The position numbers were made by a program, and so were the translations under genes. Source: Niastella sp. OAS944 (GTDB taxonomy: Bacteria > Bacteroidota > Bacteroidia > Chitinophagales > Chitinophagaceae). From it: a DNA stretch of 64,000 nucleotides. The notes beneath the pieces were generated by a model. The model was given only the letters and a program-made list of their open reading frames with translations. It did not search any database and was not told the DNA's origin. The stretch lies in the NCBI GenBank assembly GCA_024809215.1, contig JANUBW010000001.1, positions 2,150,841 to 2,214,840 on the forward strand, read 5' to 3'. This document shows, piece by piece, positions 18,112 to 25,940 of this stretch. Each line of letters begins with the position of its first letter. Position 1 is the stretch's first letter.

Positions 18112-18172
18112 CAGGTTATGCAAATCGGCTGCTGATTCTAAATTTAGGCTTTTTATTTCAAATACAACTTTT

Positions 18173-18206
18173 TGAACCCGAATTAACACCAGTTATAACG
18201 GGTTCA
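18173..18206. repeat. Hairpin between nuoA and an upstream hypothetical gene
   Basis: TGAACCCG (18173-18180) and CGGGTTCA (18199-18206) form an 8-bp stem with an 18-base loop, just beyond the stop of the 188-residue membrane protein gene. On the minus strand it is not followed by a T-run, so it is a weak terminator candidate at best. Confidence 0.4.
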
Positions 18207-18237
18207 CAATCAATATGGGGGTATTAAGAGGAAGTAT

Positions 18238-18804
18238 TTACTCAGAAAGAAGCGATTTGGGAGAGGAATGCTGAAAATAAAAAGCAAATGAGGAATATTC
18301 ATTGGCATCTATACAATCATTATTACCAGACTTCTTATTCCCCTTTTTTTCTAATGACAGGTTTGAATATAATATCCTTTTCCAAATGGGAAAGGTGAGC
18401 AGCACTGTTATGATATTCTTTTTTGCAACATAGTTGATCACCAATTTGTAGTAAGCATCAAAAATATTACTAAATGTTGAGTTACCTTCAACCTCACTAC
18501 GAACCTTTTCTATTTCATTAATATTTACCTTACCTTTTTCCTTAATTAATAAATACAACATAACCCAAAAGTTAAACCGGGGAAGCGCTATTAATGCTTT
18601 ATCAATACTGCTGTATAAATGTGCATATGCTTTGTTTTCCCTGTTTACTTCACCGGAAATAGCCAGCCACGTAAGTTCGTCTTTTAACCGGGCAATTTTA
18701 TACTTTGTTTTTAAAGTTGCATTTGAAACCCAACATGCACGGATAAACAGGTAAACTATAAAAACCGGAATTATATATAAAATGGCATGTAGCATATTTA
18801 GCAC
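18238..18804 (-). CDS. Hypothetical membrane protein (188 aa)
   Basis: One strong N-terminal membrane helix (residues 5-23) is followed by a largely helical, lysine-rich region. A short hydrophobic stretch lies near residues 75-88 and another near 133-142. It ends in a polar Ser/Asn tail. No family was recognised. It lies 12 bases after the 110-residue membrane protein gene, and the pair is probably one transcript. Base composition is lower in G+C than that of the nuo genes. Confidence 0.55.
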   Translation of the reverse strand: MLNMLHAILYIIPVFIVYLFIRACWVSNATLKTKYKIARLKDELTWLAISGEVNRENKAYAHLYSSIDKALIALPRFNFWVMLYLLIKEKGKVNINEIEKVRSEVEGNSTFSNIFDAYYKLVINYVAKKNIITVLLTFPIWKRILYSNLSLEKKGNKKSGNNDCIDANEYSSFAFYFQHSSPKSLLSE

Positions 18805-18816
18805 ATTTTAGATTGA

Positions 18817-19149
18817 TCAATGCTTTTTTAAAAGCTTATTCTGCAACCTGTCCCTTTCATTTATTAACTCGGCTATTCTTTCTTCCTTTAATTTTACTCT
18901 ATGCTTCCAATAGAAAAATTGCGTACAAAAAAGCACAACCAAACAGGTTATAATAAAATAATGATAAAAGGTTTCACTATTGCCCCATTTTAATAAGAAG
19001 AATTTATCAATAAACTCTTTATGCTGAGCCGCTGTTCCTTTTATAATAAATAAGGCTAAGAGAGAAAGAACTACAGCGCCAAACACACCTACTCTTGAAG
19101 CTAAATCTATTAAATAAAGATCCCACCTGAATTTATTTACTTTGGCCAT
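18817..19149 (-). CDS. Hypothetical two-helix membrane protein with C-terminal coiled coil (110 aa)
   Basis: Two membrane helices (about residues 19-37 and 61-80) are followed by a charged, probably coiled-coil tail (KHRVKLKEERIAELINERDR...). The first gene of a two-gene unit, it is preceded by a -7 element TAGGTTTG at 19194-19201 on the minus strand. No function is recognised. The architecture recalls small membrane-anchored scaffolds. Confidence 0.55.
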   Translation of the reverse strand: MAKVNKFRWDLYLIDLASRVGVFGAVVLSLLALFIIKGTAAQHKEFIDKFFLLKWGNSETFYHYFIITCLVVLFCTQFFYWKHRVKLKEERIAELINERDRLQNKLLKKH

Positions 19150-19193
19150 TACGCATCTTTATCTCATAAATTTACTAAATTCATTAGCGCTAC

Positions 19194-19201
19194 CAAACCT
19201 A
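19194..19201 (-). promoter_or_regulatory. Probable -7 element for the two small membrane protein genes
   Basis: The minus-strand sequence TAGGTTTG matches TAnnTTTG exactly and lies 45 bases before the start codon at 19149. No convincing -33 element is visible. Confidence 0.4.
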
Positions 19202-19290
19202 AAACACCTGTTACACAATTAATTGACCATAATCAACTCCCTCACGCAGGGCCTCACTTAAAAATTTTTTCAAAGTTTCTCCTCAAACCT

Positions 19291-19317
19291 GTCACGTTTC
19301 ATTTCCCTGTTTTGTTT
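19291..19317 (+). promoter_or_regulatory. Candidate ECF41-type promoter (TGTCACG-N16-TGTT)
   Basis: TGTCACG (19291-19297), a 16-base spacer, then TGTT (19314-19317) resembles the ECF41 consensus TGTCACA-N16-CGTC. It lies 40 bases before the AhpD-like gene, and an ECF41/SigJ-like sigma gene lies three genes downstream. This is the arrangement known for this family, where the sigma factor drives a carboxymuconolactone decarboxylase-type neighbour. Confidence 0.5.
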
Positions 19318-19356
19318 TATATCCAGAAAACAGTTTAAAACATAAATAAATACAAA

Positions 19357-19818
19357 ATGGAACAGAGAATTGCATTTAGCGACGCTAACAAAGGAATATT
19401 CGATGGATTGTTCAAAACAGAGATGCACCTTAAAAAATCAGGCTTAGACCCCAAGTTATTAGAACTGATAAAAACCCGTGTATCGCAAATTAATGGTTGT
19501 GCTTACTGTTTAGATATGCATTGGAAAGACGCCATCGCCATGGGCGAAACAGAACAACGCCTCTATTCTTTACCAGCCTGGAAAGAATGCCCTTATTATA
19601 CCGAGGCCGAAAGAGCCGTACTTGCTTACGCCGAAGCGGTAACAAAAATACCTCAACAGGATGTTACCGATGAAGTATTCAATACGCTTAGCAAGCATTA
19701 CAACAAAGCAGAAATAGCAGACATCACACTAGCTATCACCAGCATCAATACCTGGAACCGGTTTAATGTTGCCTTTAGAACTATACCTGGTGATTACAAG
19801 GTTGGACAGTTTAACTAA
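19357..19818 (+). CDS. AhpD-fold carboxymuconolactone decarboxylase family protein
   Basis: This 153-residue protein has the CMD/AhpD redox motif at Cys48-x2-Cys51-x3-His55 (CAYCLDMH), typical of peroxidase-like members of the family. The helical core follows (WKECPYYTEAERAVLAYAEAVTK, then the INTWNRFNVAFR C-terminal motif). It is cytoplasmic and has no signal peptide. It is the first gene after the candidate ECF41 promoter. Substrates are unknown; thiol-dependent peroxide reduction is the usual guess. Confidence 0.88.
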   Translation: MEQRIAFSDANKGIFDGLFKTEMHLKKSGLDPKLLELIKTRVSQINGCAYCLDMHWKDAIAMGETEQRLYSLPAWKECPYYTEAERAVLAYAEAVTKIPQQDVTDEVFNTLSKHYNKAEIADITLAITSINTWNRFNVAFRTIPGDYKVGQFN

Positions 19819-19839
19819 ACAATAATAAATAATCCCACC

Positions 19840-20058
19840 GTGTCGAAACCACCCAAAAAATGGAAAATGGCTATTCTTATATGGATAGCCATTTATCCTA
19901 CCGTCACCATAATAGCCATGCTTCTTGGCGAACATTTCGAAAAAATAAAACCGCTCCCGCTGCAAACACTCGCATCTACACTCATTGTTGTACCCATTGC
20001 CGTGTTTGCGGTAGTGCCGGCACTTCAAAAAGCATTAGGTAGCTGGCTAAGCAAATGA
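19840..20058 (+). CDS. Small two-helix membrane protein (72 aa)
   Basis: This ORF starts at a GTG and begins MSKPPKKWKMAILIWIAIYP, with helices at about residues 10-28 and 43-60. The pattern resembles the C-terminal membrane segment seen fused to or beside antibiotic-biosynthesis-monooxygenase domains, which is recalled and not verified. It lies between the AhpD-like and RidA-like genes with short gaps (21 and 15 bases), so it is part of the same operon. Confidence 0.55.
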   Translation: MSKPPKKWKMAILIWIAIYPTVTIIAMLLGEHFEKIKPLPLQTLASTLIVVPIAVFAVVPALQKALGSWLSK

Positions 20059-20073
20059 ACTTAAACAAAGAAT

Positions 20074-20532
20074 ATGAAACACACGTTATTTGTACTACTA
20101 ATTCTATCAATAATGAATTCAGCATATTCTCAAACATTTCATAACCCCGAAGCATTGTTCAACCCATCGCCCTATGGCTTTTCGCATGTGGCAGTAGTGC
20201 CCGCAGGCAGCAAGCTGGTGTTTGTAGCCGGACAAGGCGGCGAAGAAAATAAAGACGGCAAGTTGAGTACCGATTTTCGCACCCAGGTGCAACACGCCTT
20301 AAATAATATTAAAATTGCGCTGCAAACACAACAATTAACCATGAGGTCGGTTGTAAAGGTCACAACGTTGGTTGTAAATCACGACACAGCAAAACTCAAC
20401 ATCATAATTGAAGAGTTTAAGAAAATTTGGCCCGATAATCAATTTCCGGTTAATACGTTGATACCGGTACCACGACTTGCATTGGATAATATGCAGGTTG
20501 AAATAGATGCAGTGGCCATCACTAAACAGTAA
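20074..20532 (+). CDS. Exported RidA/YjgF-superfamily protein
   Basis: This 152-residue protein has a signal peptide (about residues 1-20, ending MNSAYSQ) before a YjgF/YER057c/UK114 domain (FVAGQGGE, QVQHALNNIKIAL, MQVEIDAVAI). Export is unusual for RidA proteins. Aligning backwards from VEIDAVA by eye, the catalytic Arg105 of RidA falls on Asn127, so imine/enamine deaminase activity may be missing, as in other Rid subfamilies. It is in the ECF sigma operon. Confidence 0.8.
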   Translation: MKHTLFVLLILSIMNSAYSQTFHNPEALFNPSPYGFSHVAVVPAGSKLVFVAGQGGEENKDGKLSTDFRTQVQHALNNIKIALQTQQLTMRSVVKVTTLVVNHDTAKLNIIIEEFKKIWPDNQFPVNTLIPVPRLALDNMQVEIDAVAITKQ

Positions 20533-20549
20533 ATAAAAGAATAACACAG

Positions 20550-21401
20550 TTGGAAAACTATCAGCACATACTGTTCCCTTACGCCTATAATATATTGGGA
20601 ACAGCAGAAGACGCAAAGGATGCCATTCAGGATGTACTGTATAAATTTTTAACTGCCGGTAAAGAAGGCATTGAAGATCCCAAAAACTATCTTATCCGCA
20701 GTGTCATCAATCAATCGATCACTATCAAAAACAAAAGAAAAAAACTGCAACTGGGTGATATGTGGCTGCCCGAACCGGTAGATACCGAAGAAGCAGATAC
20801 CAATATCAAACTGAATGAAATTGTTTCGTATTCGCTGCTGATCTTACTTGAGCAATTGAATGCAAAAGAACGGGCCGTATTTATTTTAAAAGAAGCCTTT
20901 GCTTACTCGCATGAAGAAATTGCCGATACACTTTCCATTACGGTCGACGGTTCGCGCAAATTGCTGAGCCGGGCCAAACAAAAAATAGATCAAACGCATA
21001 AACCGGCAACTACGCCAAAAAGCGAAAGCATAACACCATCTGTTCTTGATAAATTCATGCATGCCATCAGAAGCCGTGATATAAAAACTTTAGAGAATGT
21101 GTTAGCTGAGGACATTGCCTTTTATGCTGATGGTGGTAAATCGCTCAAAGTATTTGCCAAAACATGTACCGGTGTACCCGAAGTGGCCGATCTGCTCACC
21201 CTTGTGTTTCATAAATATGATACCGGTTTTACTATTAAAACCGGGGAAGTTAATCACCAACCTGCACTATTGTATTACGATGGAGACGTACTTAAGAAGT
21301 GCCAGGTGTTTGGCATAGAGCTTGAAACAAATAAAATATTCCAGGTCAGCAATGTGCTTGACCCCGAGAAACTGAGATCGATCAGTAATGGACTAAAATG
21401 A
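20550..21401 (+). CDS. ECF41/SigJ-like sigma factor with C-terminal SnoaL-like domain
   Basis: This 283-residue protein comprises region 2 (residues 1-65; the short N-terminus begins MENYQHILFPYAYNILGTAE), region 4 (about 100-155; FAYSHEEIADTLSITVDGSR) and a SnoaL/NTF2-like extension (about 165-283). Two ECF41 hallmarks appear in variant form: DGGKSLKVF for DGGGK and LDPEKL for NPDKL. In this family the extension senses an unknown signal and modulates activity, and no anti-sigma factor is needed; none is seen here. The start is a TTG 17 bases after ridA. A longer start is not supported. Confidence 0.85.
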   Translation: MENYQHILFPYAYNILGTAEDAKDAIQDVLYKFLTAGKEGIEDPKNYLIRSVINQSITIKNKRKKLQLGDMWLPEPVDTEEADTNIKLNEIVSYSLLILLEQLNAKERAVFILKEAFAYSHEEIADTLSITVDGSRKLLSRAKQKIDQTHKPATTPKSESITPSVLDKFMHAIRSRDIKTLENVLAEDIAFYADGGKSLKVFAKTCTGVPEVADLLTLVFHKYDTGFTIKTGEVNHQPALLYYDGDVLKKCQVFGIELETNKIFQVSNVLDPEKLRSISNGLK

Positions 21402-21438
21402 GCTTTTTTTAATTAGCTTCATAATAAATTAAAACGTC

Positions 21439-21798
21439 ATGACTACAAATCAGATTGCCAACCGACTGGTTGAATTATGCCGTCAGGGTGAGTTTGAAAC
21501 AGCCCAAAAAGAATTGTTCGCAAAAGATGCTACAAGCATTGAACCAATGGCTTCGGAAGCTTTTGCAAAAGAAACAAAGGGCCTGAACGCCATTCTTGAA
21601 AAAGGAAAACAATGGGGAAATATGGTTGAATCAATGCACAAAATGGAAGTAAGCGAACCCATTGTTGCCGCCAATTCATTTGCCTGCACCATGCATATGG
21701 ATGTTACCATGAAGAATAAAGAACATTGGGATATGACGGAGCTTTGCACTTATACCATCAAGGATGGTAAAATTGTTACAGAACAGTTCTTTATGTAA
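21439..21798 (+). CDS. SnoaL-like (NTF2-fold) protein
   Basis: This 119-residue single-domain protein has the SnoaL/DUF4440-like layout: an N-terminal helix pair (ANRLVELCRQGEFETAQKEL), then alternating strands ending in YTIKDGKIVTEQFFM. It has no signal peptide. It follows the sigma gene by 37 bases and is closed by a strong terminator, so it is probably the last gene of the unit. Its fold matches the C-terminal extension of the sigma factor, which suggests but does not show a shared ligand type. Confidence 0.75.
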   Translation: MTTNQIANRLVELCRQGEFETAQKELFAKDATSIEPMASEAFAKETKGLNAILEKGKQWGNMVESMHKMEVSEPIVAANSFACTMHMDVTMKNKEHWDMTELCTYTIKDGKIVTEQFFM

Positions 21799-21809
21799 AC
21801 TTTACGAAG

Positions 21810-21858
21810 TAAGAAGCAGGAGATAAGAAATTCGCAAACTCGTACCTCCTGCTTCTTA
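21810..21858. terminator. Bidirectional intrinsic terminator
   Basis: The 13-bp perfect arms TAAGAAGCAGGAG (21810-21822) and CTCCTGCTTCTTA (21846-21858) are followed on the plus strand by TTTCTTTTT. The terminator sits between the convergent SnoaL-like and DHFR-like genes. Confidence 0.8.
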
Positions 21859-21865
21859 TTTCTTT

Positions 21866-22441
21866 TTATGCCACTTTATAATAAAGTATCACCACCCCAC
21901 TACTAAATATCTCCGTTTTCACTAACTGCAGATCAAGTACACCGGCCAGCTCTTTAAAAACAGGTTTACCACTCCCTATCACTACCGGGTGCACCCACAT
22001 CCTAAACTCATCTACCAGCCCCAGCTTTGTTAATGCCGTTACAATTTTACCACTACCGTAAATGATCATATCCTTTCCTTCGCGGCGCTTTAGTTCAGCC
22101 ACTTCATCGCCAATATTCCTTTTCGCCAGCCGACTATTGTTCCAGGTAACAGTTGTCATGGTTTTCGAGAACACTACTTTAGGATAACTGTTCAGCATGG
22201 AAGCAAAGTCAAGGTCTTCGCGTGGCCGAACCATGTTTACCGGGTCACTGTTCCAGTAGTGCGCCATGCCCCTGTAGGTAACGCCGCCCAATAAAATAGT
22301 ATCGGCCTTGCCTAGCTGTTCGGCCGTTGCCCGGGCCATTTCCTCATTCCAGGTCCTGAAATGCCAGTCGAGCCCGCAATCTTTTGCCGCCATAAACCCA
22401 TCCAGCGTCACATTCATGGATACAATTACTTTCCGCCCCAT
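21866..22441 (-). CDS. Dihydrofolate reductase-fold protein (RibD C-terminal-like)
   Basis: This 191-residue protein of the DHFR/RibD_C superfamily contains the N-terminal VIVSMNVTLDGFMA, LGGVTYRGMAHYW and DMIIYGSGKIVTAL blocks, the last being the nucleotide-binding region. It probably uses NAD(P)H on an unknown substrate. It is not a true FolA, since the catalytic architecture and length differ. A -7 element TACTTTTG lies 29 bases upstream. Confidence 0.85.
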   Translation of the reverse strand: MGRKVIVSMNVTLDGFMAAKDCGLDWHFRTWNEEMARATAEQLGKADTILLGGVTYRGMAHYWNSDPVNMVRPREDLDFASMLNSYPKVVFSKTMTTVTWNNSRLAKRNIGDEVAELKRREGKDMIIYGSGKIVTALTKLGLVDEFRMWVHPVVIGSGKPVFKELAGVLDLQLVKTEIFSSGVVILYYKVA

Positions 22442-22469
22442 TTTATTGTTGTTTAATGGTTTACCAATA

Positions 22470-22477
22470 CAAAAGTA
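22470..22477 (-). promoter_or_regulatory. Probable -7 element of the DHFR-like gene
   Basis: The minus strand reads TACTTTTG, an exact TAnnTTTG match, giving an untranslated leader of about 20 bases. Confidence 0.45.
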
Positions 22478-22525
22478 CCGACGGTAATTAGGTTTGACAG
22501 AGTGTGAAAATGACTTCCTAACGGG

Positions 22526-22556
22526 TTGTTCGCGACTTTATAGTTTCTTACCTTAG
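22526..22556 (+). promoter_or_regulatory. Promoter of the GlxA-type regulator
   Basis: TTGTT (22526-22530) and TACCTTAG (22549-22556) are separated by 18 bases, close to the Bacteroidota -33/-7 arrangement. Transcription would start near 22563, downstream of any alternative upstream start and before the ATG at 22630. Confidence 0.45.
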
Positions 22557-22629
22557 CCGCCAGGGCACATCAATCAGACTCAATAACCGTTTGAACATTG
22601 GTTATTGCATAAAGACAAATTGCTACATT

Positions 22630-23610
22630 ATGAAACACATCAGCATTCTTATTCCGCACGATTCGGTGATGGCAAGCATTGTTGACCCGCGGGTTATTTT
22701 CACCGGCGTAAATGACTTCCTCGATGCAATAGGTAAACCACCGGCTTTTAAAGTGCAATTGGTGGGTTTAACCAAGGAAGTGCAGTTGCACAACGGCACG
22801 TTTACCGTGCATGCTGATGCGTTGATTGGCGATGTAAAAAAGACCGACCTCATTTTAGTGCCGGCCATTGGCGGCGATCTGAAAGCCGCTATTAAAAAGA
22901 ATGAAGCTTTTCTTCCCTGGATCGTTGACCAACACCACCAGGGCGCCGAAGTGGCCAGCTTGTGCATTGGCGCATTTCTGCTTGCCGCAACCGGTTTGTT
23001 GAATGGTAAAGAATGCAGCAGCCACTGGCGCTATTTCAATGAGTTCAGGGAAATGTTCCCTGAGGTTACGCTGGTTGATGGCAGAATAGTGACCGAACAA
23101 CAGGGATTGTACTCAAGCGGCGGCGCCACCTCTTACTGGAATATGCTGCTGCACCTGGTTGAAAAACATGCGGGCCGCGAAATGGCCATTATGGCAGCCA
23201 AGGTATATGCGCTTGAAATAGACCGTAAGACCCAATCGCCCTTTATCATGTTCAATGGGCAAAAGAAACATGAAGATGAACCCATAAAACAGGCGCAGGA
23301 GTTTATTGAAAAGAATATTACAGAAAGAATTTCTGTTGAAGAGCTCGCTGTTAGATATGCCATTGGCAAACGGCATTTTATCCGCCGCTTTAAAAAAGCC
23401 ACCAATAACACCCCCATTGAATATATACAACGGGTAAAAATTGAGGCAGCCAAAAAACAGCTTGAGAACAGCCACAAAAATGTGAATGAAGTAATGTACG
23501 ATGTTGGCTATTCCGACATCAAAGCTTTCAGAACGGTGTTTAAAAAGATCACCGGTCTTTCGCCTGTTGAATACCGCAATAAATACAACAAAGAAGGCGC
23601 ACTGGCTTAA
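22630..23610 (+). CDS. GlxA-type AraC-family regulator (DJ-1/PfpI domain plus AraC helix-turn-helix)
   Basis: This 326-residue protein has an N-terminal class I glutamine amidotransferase-like domain (about residues 1-185). Its nucleophile-elbow region is VASLCIGAFLLAATGLLNGK with a Cys. A C-terminal pair of helix-turn-helix motifs follows (about 220-320; YAIGKRHFIRRFKKATNNTP and DVGYSDIKAFRTVFKKITGL). The start at MKHISILIPHD fits the family; the frame extends 13 codons further to a TTG but without support. Its stop overlaps the stop of the convergent hydrolase gene. Confidence 0.88.
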   Translation: MKHISILIPHDSVMASIVDPRVIFTGVNDFLDAIGKPPAFKVQLVGLTKEVQLHNGTFTVHADALIGDVKKTDLILVPAIGGDLKAAIKKNEAFLPWIVDQHHQGAEVASLCIGAFLLAATGLLNGKECSSHWRYFNEFREMFPEVTLVDGRIVTEQQGLYSSGGATSYWNMLLHLVEKHAGREMAIMAAKVYALEIDRKTQSPFIMFNGQKKHEDEPIKQAQEFIEKNITERISVEELAVRYAIGKRHFIRRFKKATNNTPIEYIQRVKIEAAKKQLENSHKNVNEVMYDVGYSDIKAFRTVFKKITGLSPVEYRNKYNKEGALA

Positions 23611-25037
23611 TTACGGCCGGTAGCGTTTAATATAAATTCAACAATAGGTGTTGGGTTGGCCAGGCTGTGTGGGTGATGATTTACGCCGGGTTTATGTATT
23701 ACCTGTATCTTTCCACCTAATGCCAGCACCTTTTTTTCAAAGATGGCCGTATTTTCTGCTACCGGCACTACATCATCGGCATCACCAACTACATGCAACA
23801 TGGCATAGCCACCTTTTACAATCTGTTCAACTTTATCAATAGGATTGCCTTTGAAAGCAGTAGCGGCAGCATCGCTAGTATAACCGTAATTTTTTTTAAA
23901 CGTCTCCCACTCTTTGGCGCTTCCTTTACTGTTTCCCTTGCCACCGGGCCAGCTTTTTAGATCAAGCACCGGCGCATCAACATACACACAGGCAACTTTA
24001 TCGGCATTTTGCGCAGCCCAGTTATACACGTATACGCCGCCCCTGCTAAAACCTTCCATACAGGCTTTTTTTGCTAACCCTGCTTTTTGCAAAAATGAAT
24101 AATATTTATTCCAGATGGCAATGGCTTCTCCATTACCAAACAATTCTGCTACATCGCAATACACCACATGATACCCGCGATCGAGCAATGCAATCTCCGT
24201 TTGTGGTTCTACACCCCAAAACCGGGCACGCCAAATAAAAGGCCGGCCTTCGGCTGTACGGCGTGGTTTTACAATTTTGGCGTTTCTGCCGTTGAAAGTA
24301 AAGTCGGCGCACTCGTAGCCATAAAAAGACGAAACGGTTACCGGCTTTTTTATTTTTTTGAAAATATCATATTGAGCATCGGTCTTATTGATGATGGTTT
24401 CATATACCCGTTTTGCAAGAATAGCCGCGCCGGCAACCGAAGGATGCAGGCTATCGGGAAAGGTAGCTGGCATATCGGCAGTAATGCTATGCAGATCGAC
24501 CAACTCAAGCTTTTCTTCAAACGCCACCTGTCTTATGCGTGGTAATATCAGTTTGGCAATAGCCTTTTCGGTTTGGCGCATGGTATCGAGCAGGTAAGAA
24601 GTTACGGGCAACAACAATATAATACGCGGGTGTGTTGGCAGTTGCTGAAAAGAACGGATCAACGTTTTGTAATCGGCCATAAAGCTATCTATCTGTAAGC
24701 GATAGGGTAAGCGGCTGTCGTTGGTGCCCAGCTTTATGGTAACAATATCGGGTTCGCTTTTTAATGCTTCGTGGTAAGCCGGCGTAGCCATGTACGATCG
24801 TTCGCAATCTTTGATCACCGTTCTGCCGCCTACGCCAAAATTCTTTACTTCATAACCACTACCCAGCAATTGCTGTAATTGTGCCGGGTAAGCTTCTGTT
24901 TTGGGATTGGCCAGCCGGCTGCCCGCAGTTATACTATTACCAACACAGGAAATGCGAATGGCTTTTTGAGCAACAGCTGTAACCTGAATGAAAAGAAAAA
25001 TAACAAACAGGCAATGGTCGGGCGCTATCTTTTTCAT
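23607..25037 (-). CDS. Exported two-domain hydrolase: SGNH/GDSL esterase fused to alpha/beta hydrolase
   Basis: This 476-residue protein has a signal peptide (residues 1-24). The first domain (about 26-215) is SGNH: GNSIT with Ser35, NFGVGG, KLGTNDSR and the C-terminal DSLHPS dyad. The second domain (about 225-476) is an alpha/beta hydrolase with the nucleophile elbow GFSRGG, an acidic residue in VVGDADDVVPV and a His in GVNHHPHSL. Both triads look complete, so two esterase activities in one exported polypeptide are likely, perhaps acting on acylated sugars. It starts 15 bases after the Ada-like zinc protein and may be co-transcribed with the repair genes. Confidence 0.85.
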   Translation of the reverse strand: MKKIAPDHCLFVIFLFIQVTAVAQKAIRISCVGNSITAGSRLANPKTEAYPAQLQQLLGSGYEVKNFGVGGRTVIKDCERSYMATPAYHEALKSEPDIVTIKLGTNDSRLPYRLQIDSFMADYKTLIRSFQQLPTHPRIILLLPVTSYLLDTMRQTEKAIAKLILPRIRQVAFEEKLELVDLHSITADMPATFPDSLHPSVAGAAILAKRVYETIINKTDAQYDIFKKIKKPVTVSSFYGYECADFTFNGRNAKIVKPRRTAEGRPFIWRARFWGVEPQTEIALLDRGYHVVYCDVAELFGNGEAIAIWNKYYSFLQKAGLAKKACMEGFSRGGVYVYNWAAQNADKVACVYVDAPVLDLKSWPGGKGNSKGSAKEWETFKKNYGYTSDAAATAFKGNPIDKVEQIVKGGYAMLHVVGDADDVVPVAENTAIFEKKVLALGGKIQVIHKPGVNHHPHSLANPTPIVEFILNATGRN

Positions 25038-25052
25038 ATGTAAGAATGCCTG

Positions 25053-25316
25053 CTAAAATAAGGCATTTTTCCATTCCAGGTACTTCTTCCGCATGCAATG
25101 CGCACAGGGCCGGTAACCGGCAGCTATGGCTTCTGCTTCGTTTTGAAAAAATACCCGGTTCTCTGCTTTCATTCTTTTACCCGAAGCACACGAAAGCGTT
25201 CCATAAATTTTTCCATGGCTATACCCGCCCAACCCAATCGTTTTATTATGGATCAACCGGCGCACCGACGCCCGCCGGGCAGCCTCATCATGGCCAAGAT
25301 CGATATGCCTGATCAT
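25053..25316 (-). CDS. Stand-alone Ada-type zinc-binding domain protein lacking the acceptor cysteine
   Basis: This 87-residue protein matches the N-terminal domain of Ada (GKIYGTLSCASGKRMKAENR, then EAIAAGYRPCAHCM). In Ada four cysteines bind zinc, and the first accepts methyl groups from DNA phosphotriesters. Here the aligned residues are Gly39, Cys43, Cys71 and Cys74, so the acceptor position is glycine and phosphotriester repair by that mechanism is not expected. It may bind DNA or metal only. It lies two bases downstream of alkB in the repair operon. Confidence 0.8.
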   Translation of the reverse strand: MIRHIDLGHDEAARRASVRRLIHNKTIGLGGYSHGKIYGTLSCASGKRMKAENRVFFQNEAEAIAAGYRPCAHCMRKKYLEWKNALF

Positions 25317-25318
25317 TT

Positions 25319-25930
25319 TTATTGCGGTATCATTGTTCTAAAAGTAAGGTTCACCCTTGGCGTGGTAATACGTTTCGACTTTGGCAAACAATGCAACCAG
25401 TGTGTTTGTGTGGTGCCTTTCATTACCAGCAAACTGCCATGCCCGAGCATCATAGAAATTACTTCCTTCGATGCTTTATGTTTGAATGAGAACTTTCGTT
25501 CGGCGCCAAAACTGAAAGATGCAATGGCGGTATTCAGGCCCAATGATCTTTCATCATCGCTATGCCAGGCCATACCCTCATCACCGTTATGGTACAGGTT
25601 CAATAAACAGGAGTTAAATGTTTCGCCCGTTCTTTCTTCTACCAGCGTTTTCAGTTCAAGCAGTTCTTTTGTCCAGGCCAGTGCCTGCCGGTTTACGTTT
25701 GAATAAGCATAGTTATAATGCTCATTGCCATACCACGCCACTTTTCTTTTGGTAATAATATGTTTGCCAAAAATTACAGCCTCGTCATTCTTCCATTGAA
25801 TGGTGGTTAAAAGCTTTTCTAAATAATGATCAGCTTGTACACGGGTCAATGGTTTGCCATAATAATTCACCGTGCCATCCTTGGGCAAATAATTTATTGT
25901 TTCATCTATTTTATCACTGAACAGGTCCAC
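25319..25930 (-). CDS. alkB: AlkB-like 2-oxoglutarate/Fe(II)-dependent DNA dioxygenase
   Basis: This 203-residue protein has the full AlkB-family active site: iron ligands His123 and Asp125 (WHSDDE) and His180 (HCLP), and 2-oxoglutarate-binding Arg192 and Arg198 in PRVNLTFR. The enzyme oxidatively removes methyl groups from N1-methyladenine and N3-methylcytosine. It is closer in layout to the AlkB homologue 2/3 type than to E. coli AlkB. It lies ten bases after the AraC-Ogt gene. Confidence 0.92.
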   Translation of the reverse strand: MDLFSDKIDETINYLPKDGTVNYYGKPLTRVQADHYLEKLLTTIQWKNDEAVIFGKHIITKRKVAWYGNEHYNYAYSNVNRQALAWTKELLELKTLVEERTGETFNSCLLNLYHNGDEGMAWHSDDERSLGLNTAIASFSFGAERKFSFKHKASKEVISMMLGHGSLLVMKGTTQTHWLHCLPKSKRITTPRVNLTFRTMIPQ

Positions 25931-25940
25931 GATAAATGTT

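Noticed and set aside
22591-22629. Extended start of the GlxA-type regulator at a TTG
   Set aside because: The added 13 residues are unlike the family, and the ATG at 22630 begins exactly at the conserved domain.
25098-25706. 202-codon plus-strand frame
   Set aside because: It is fully antisense to alkB and the Ada-type zinc protein, both with complete active-site motifs.
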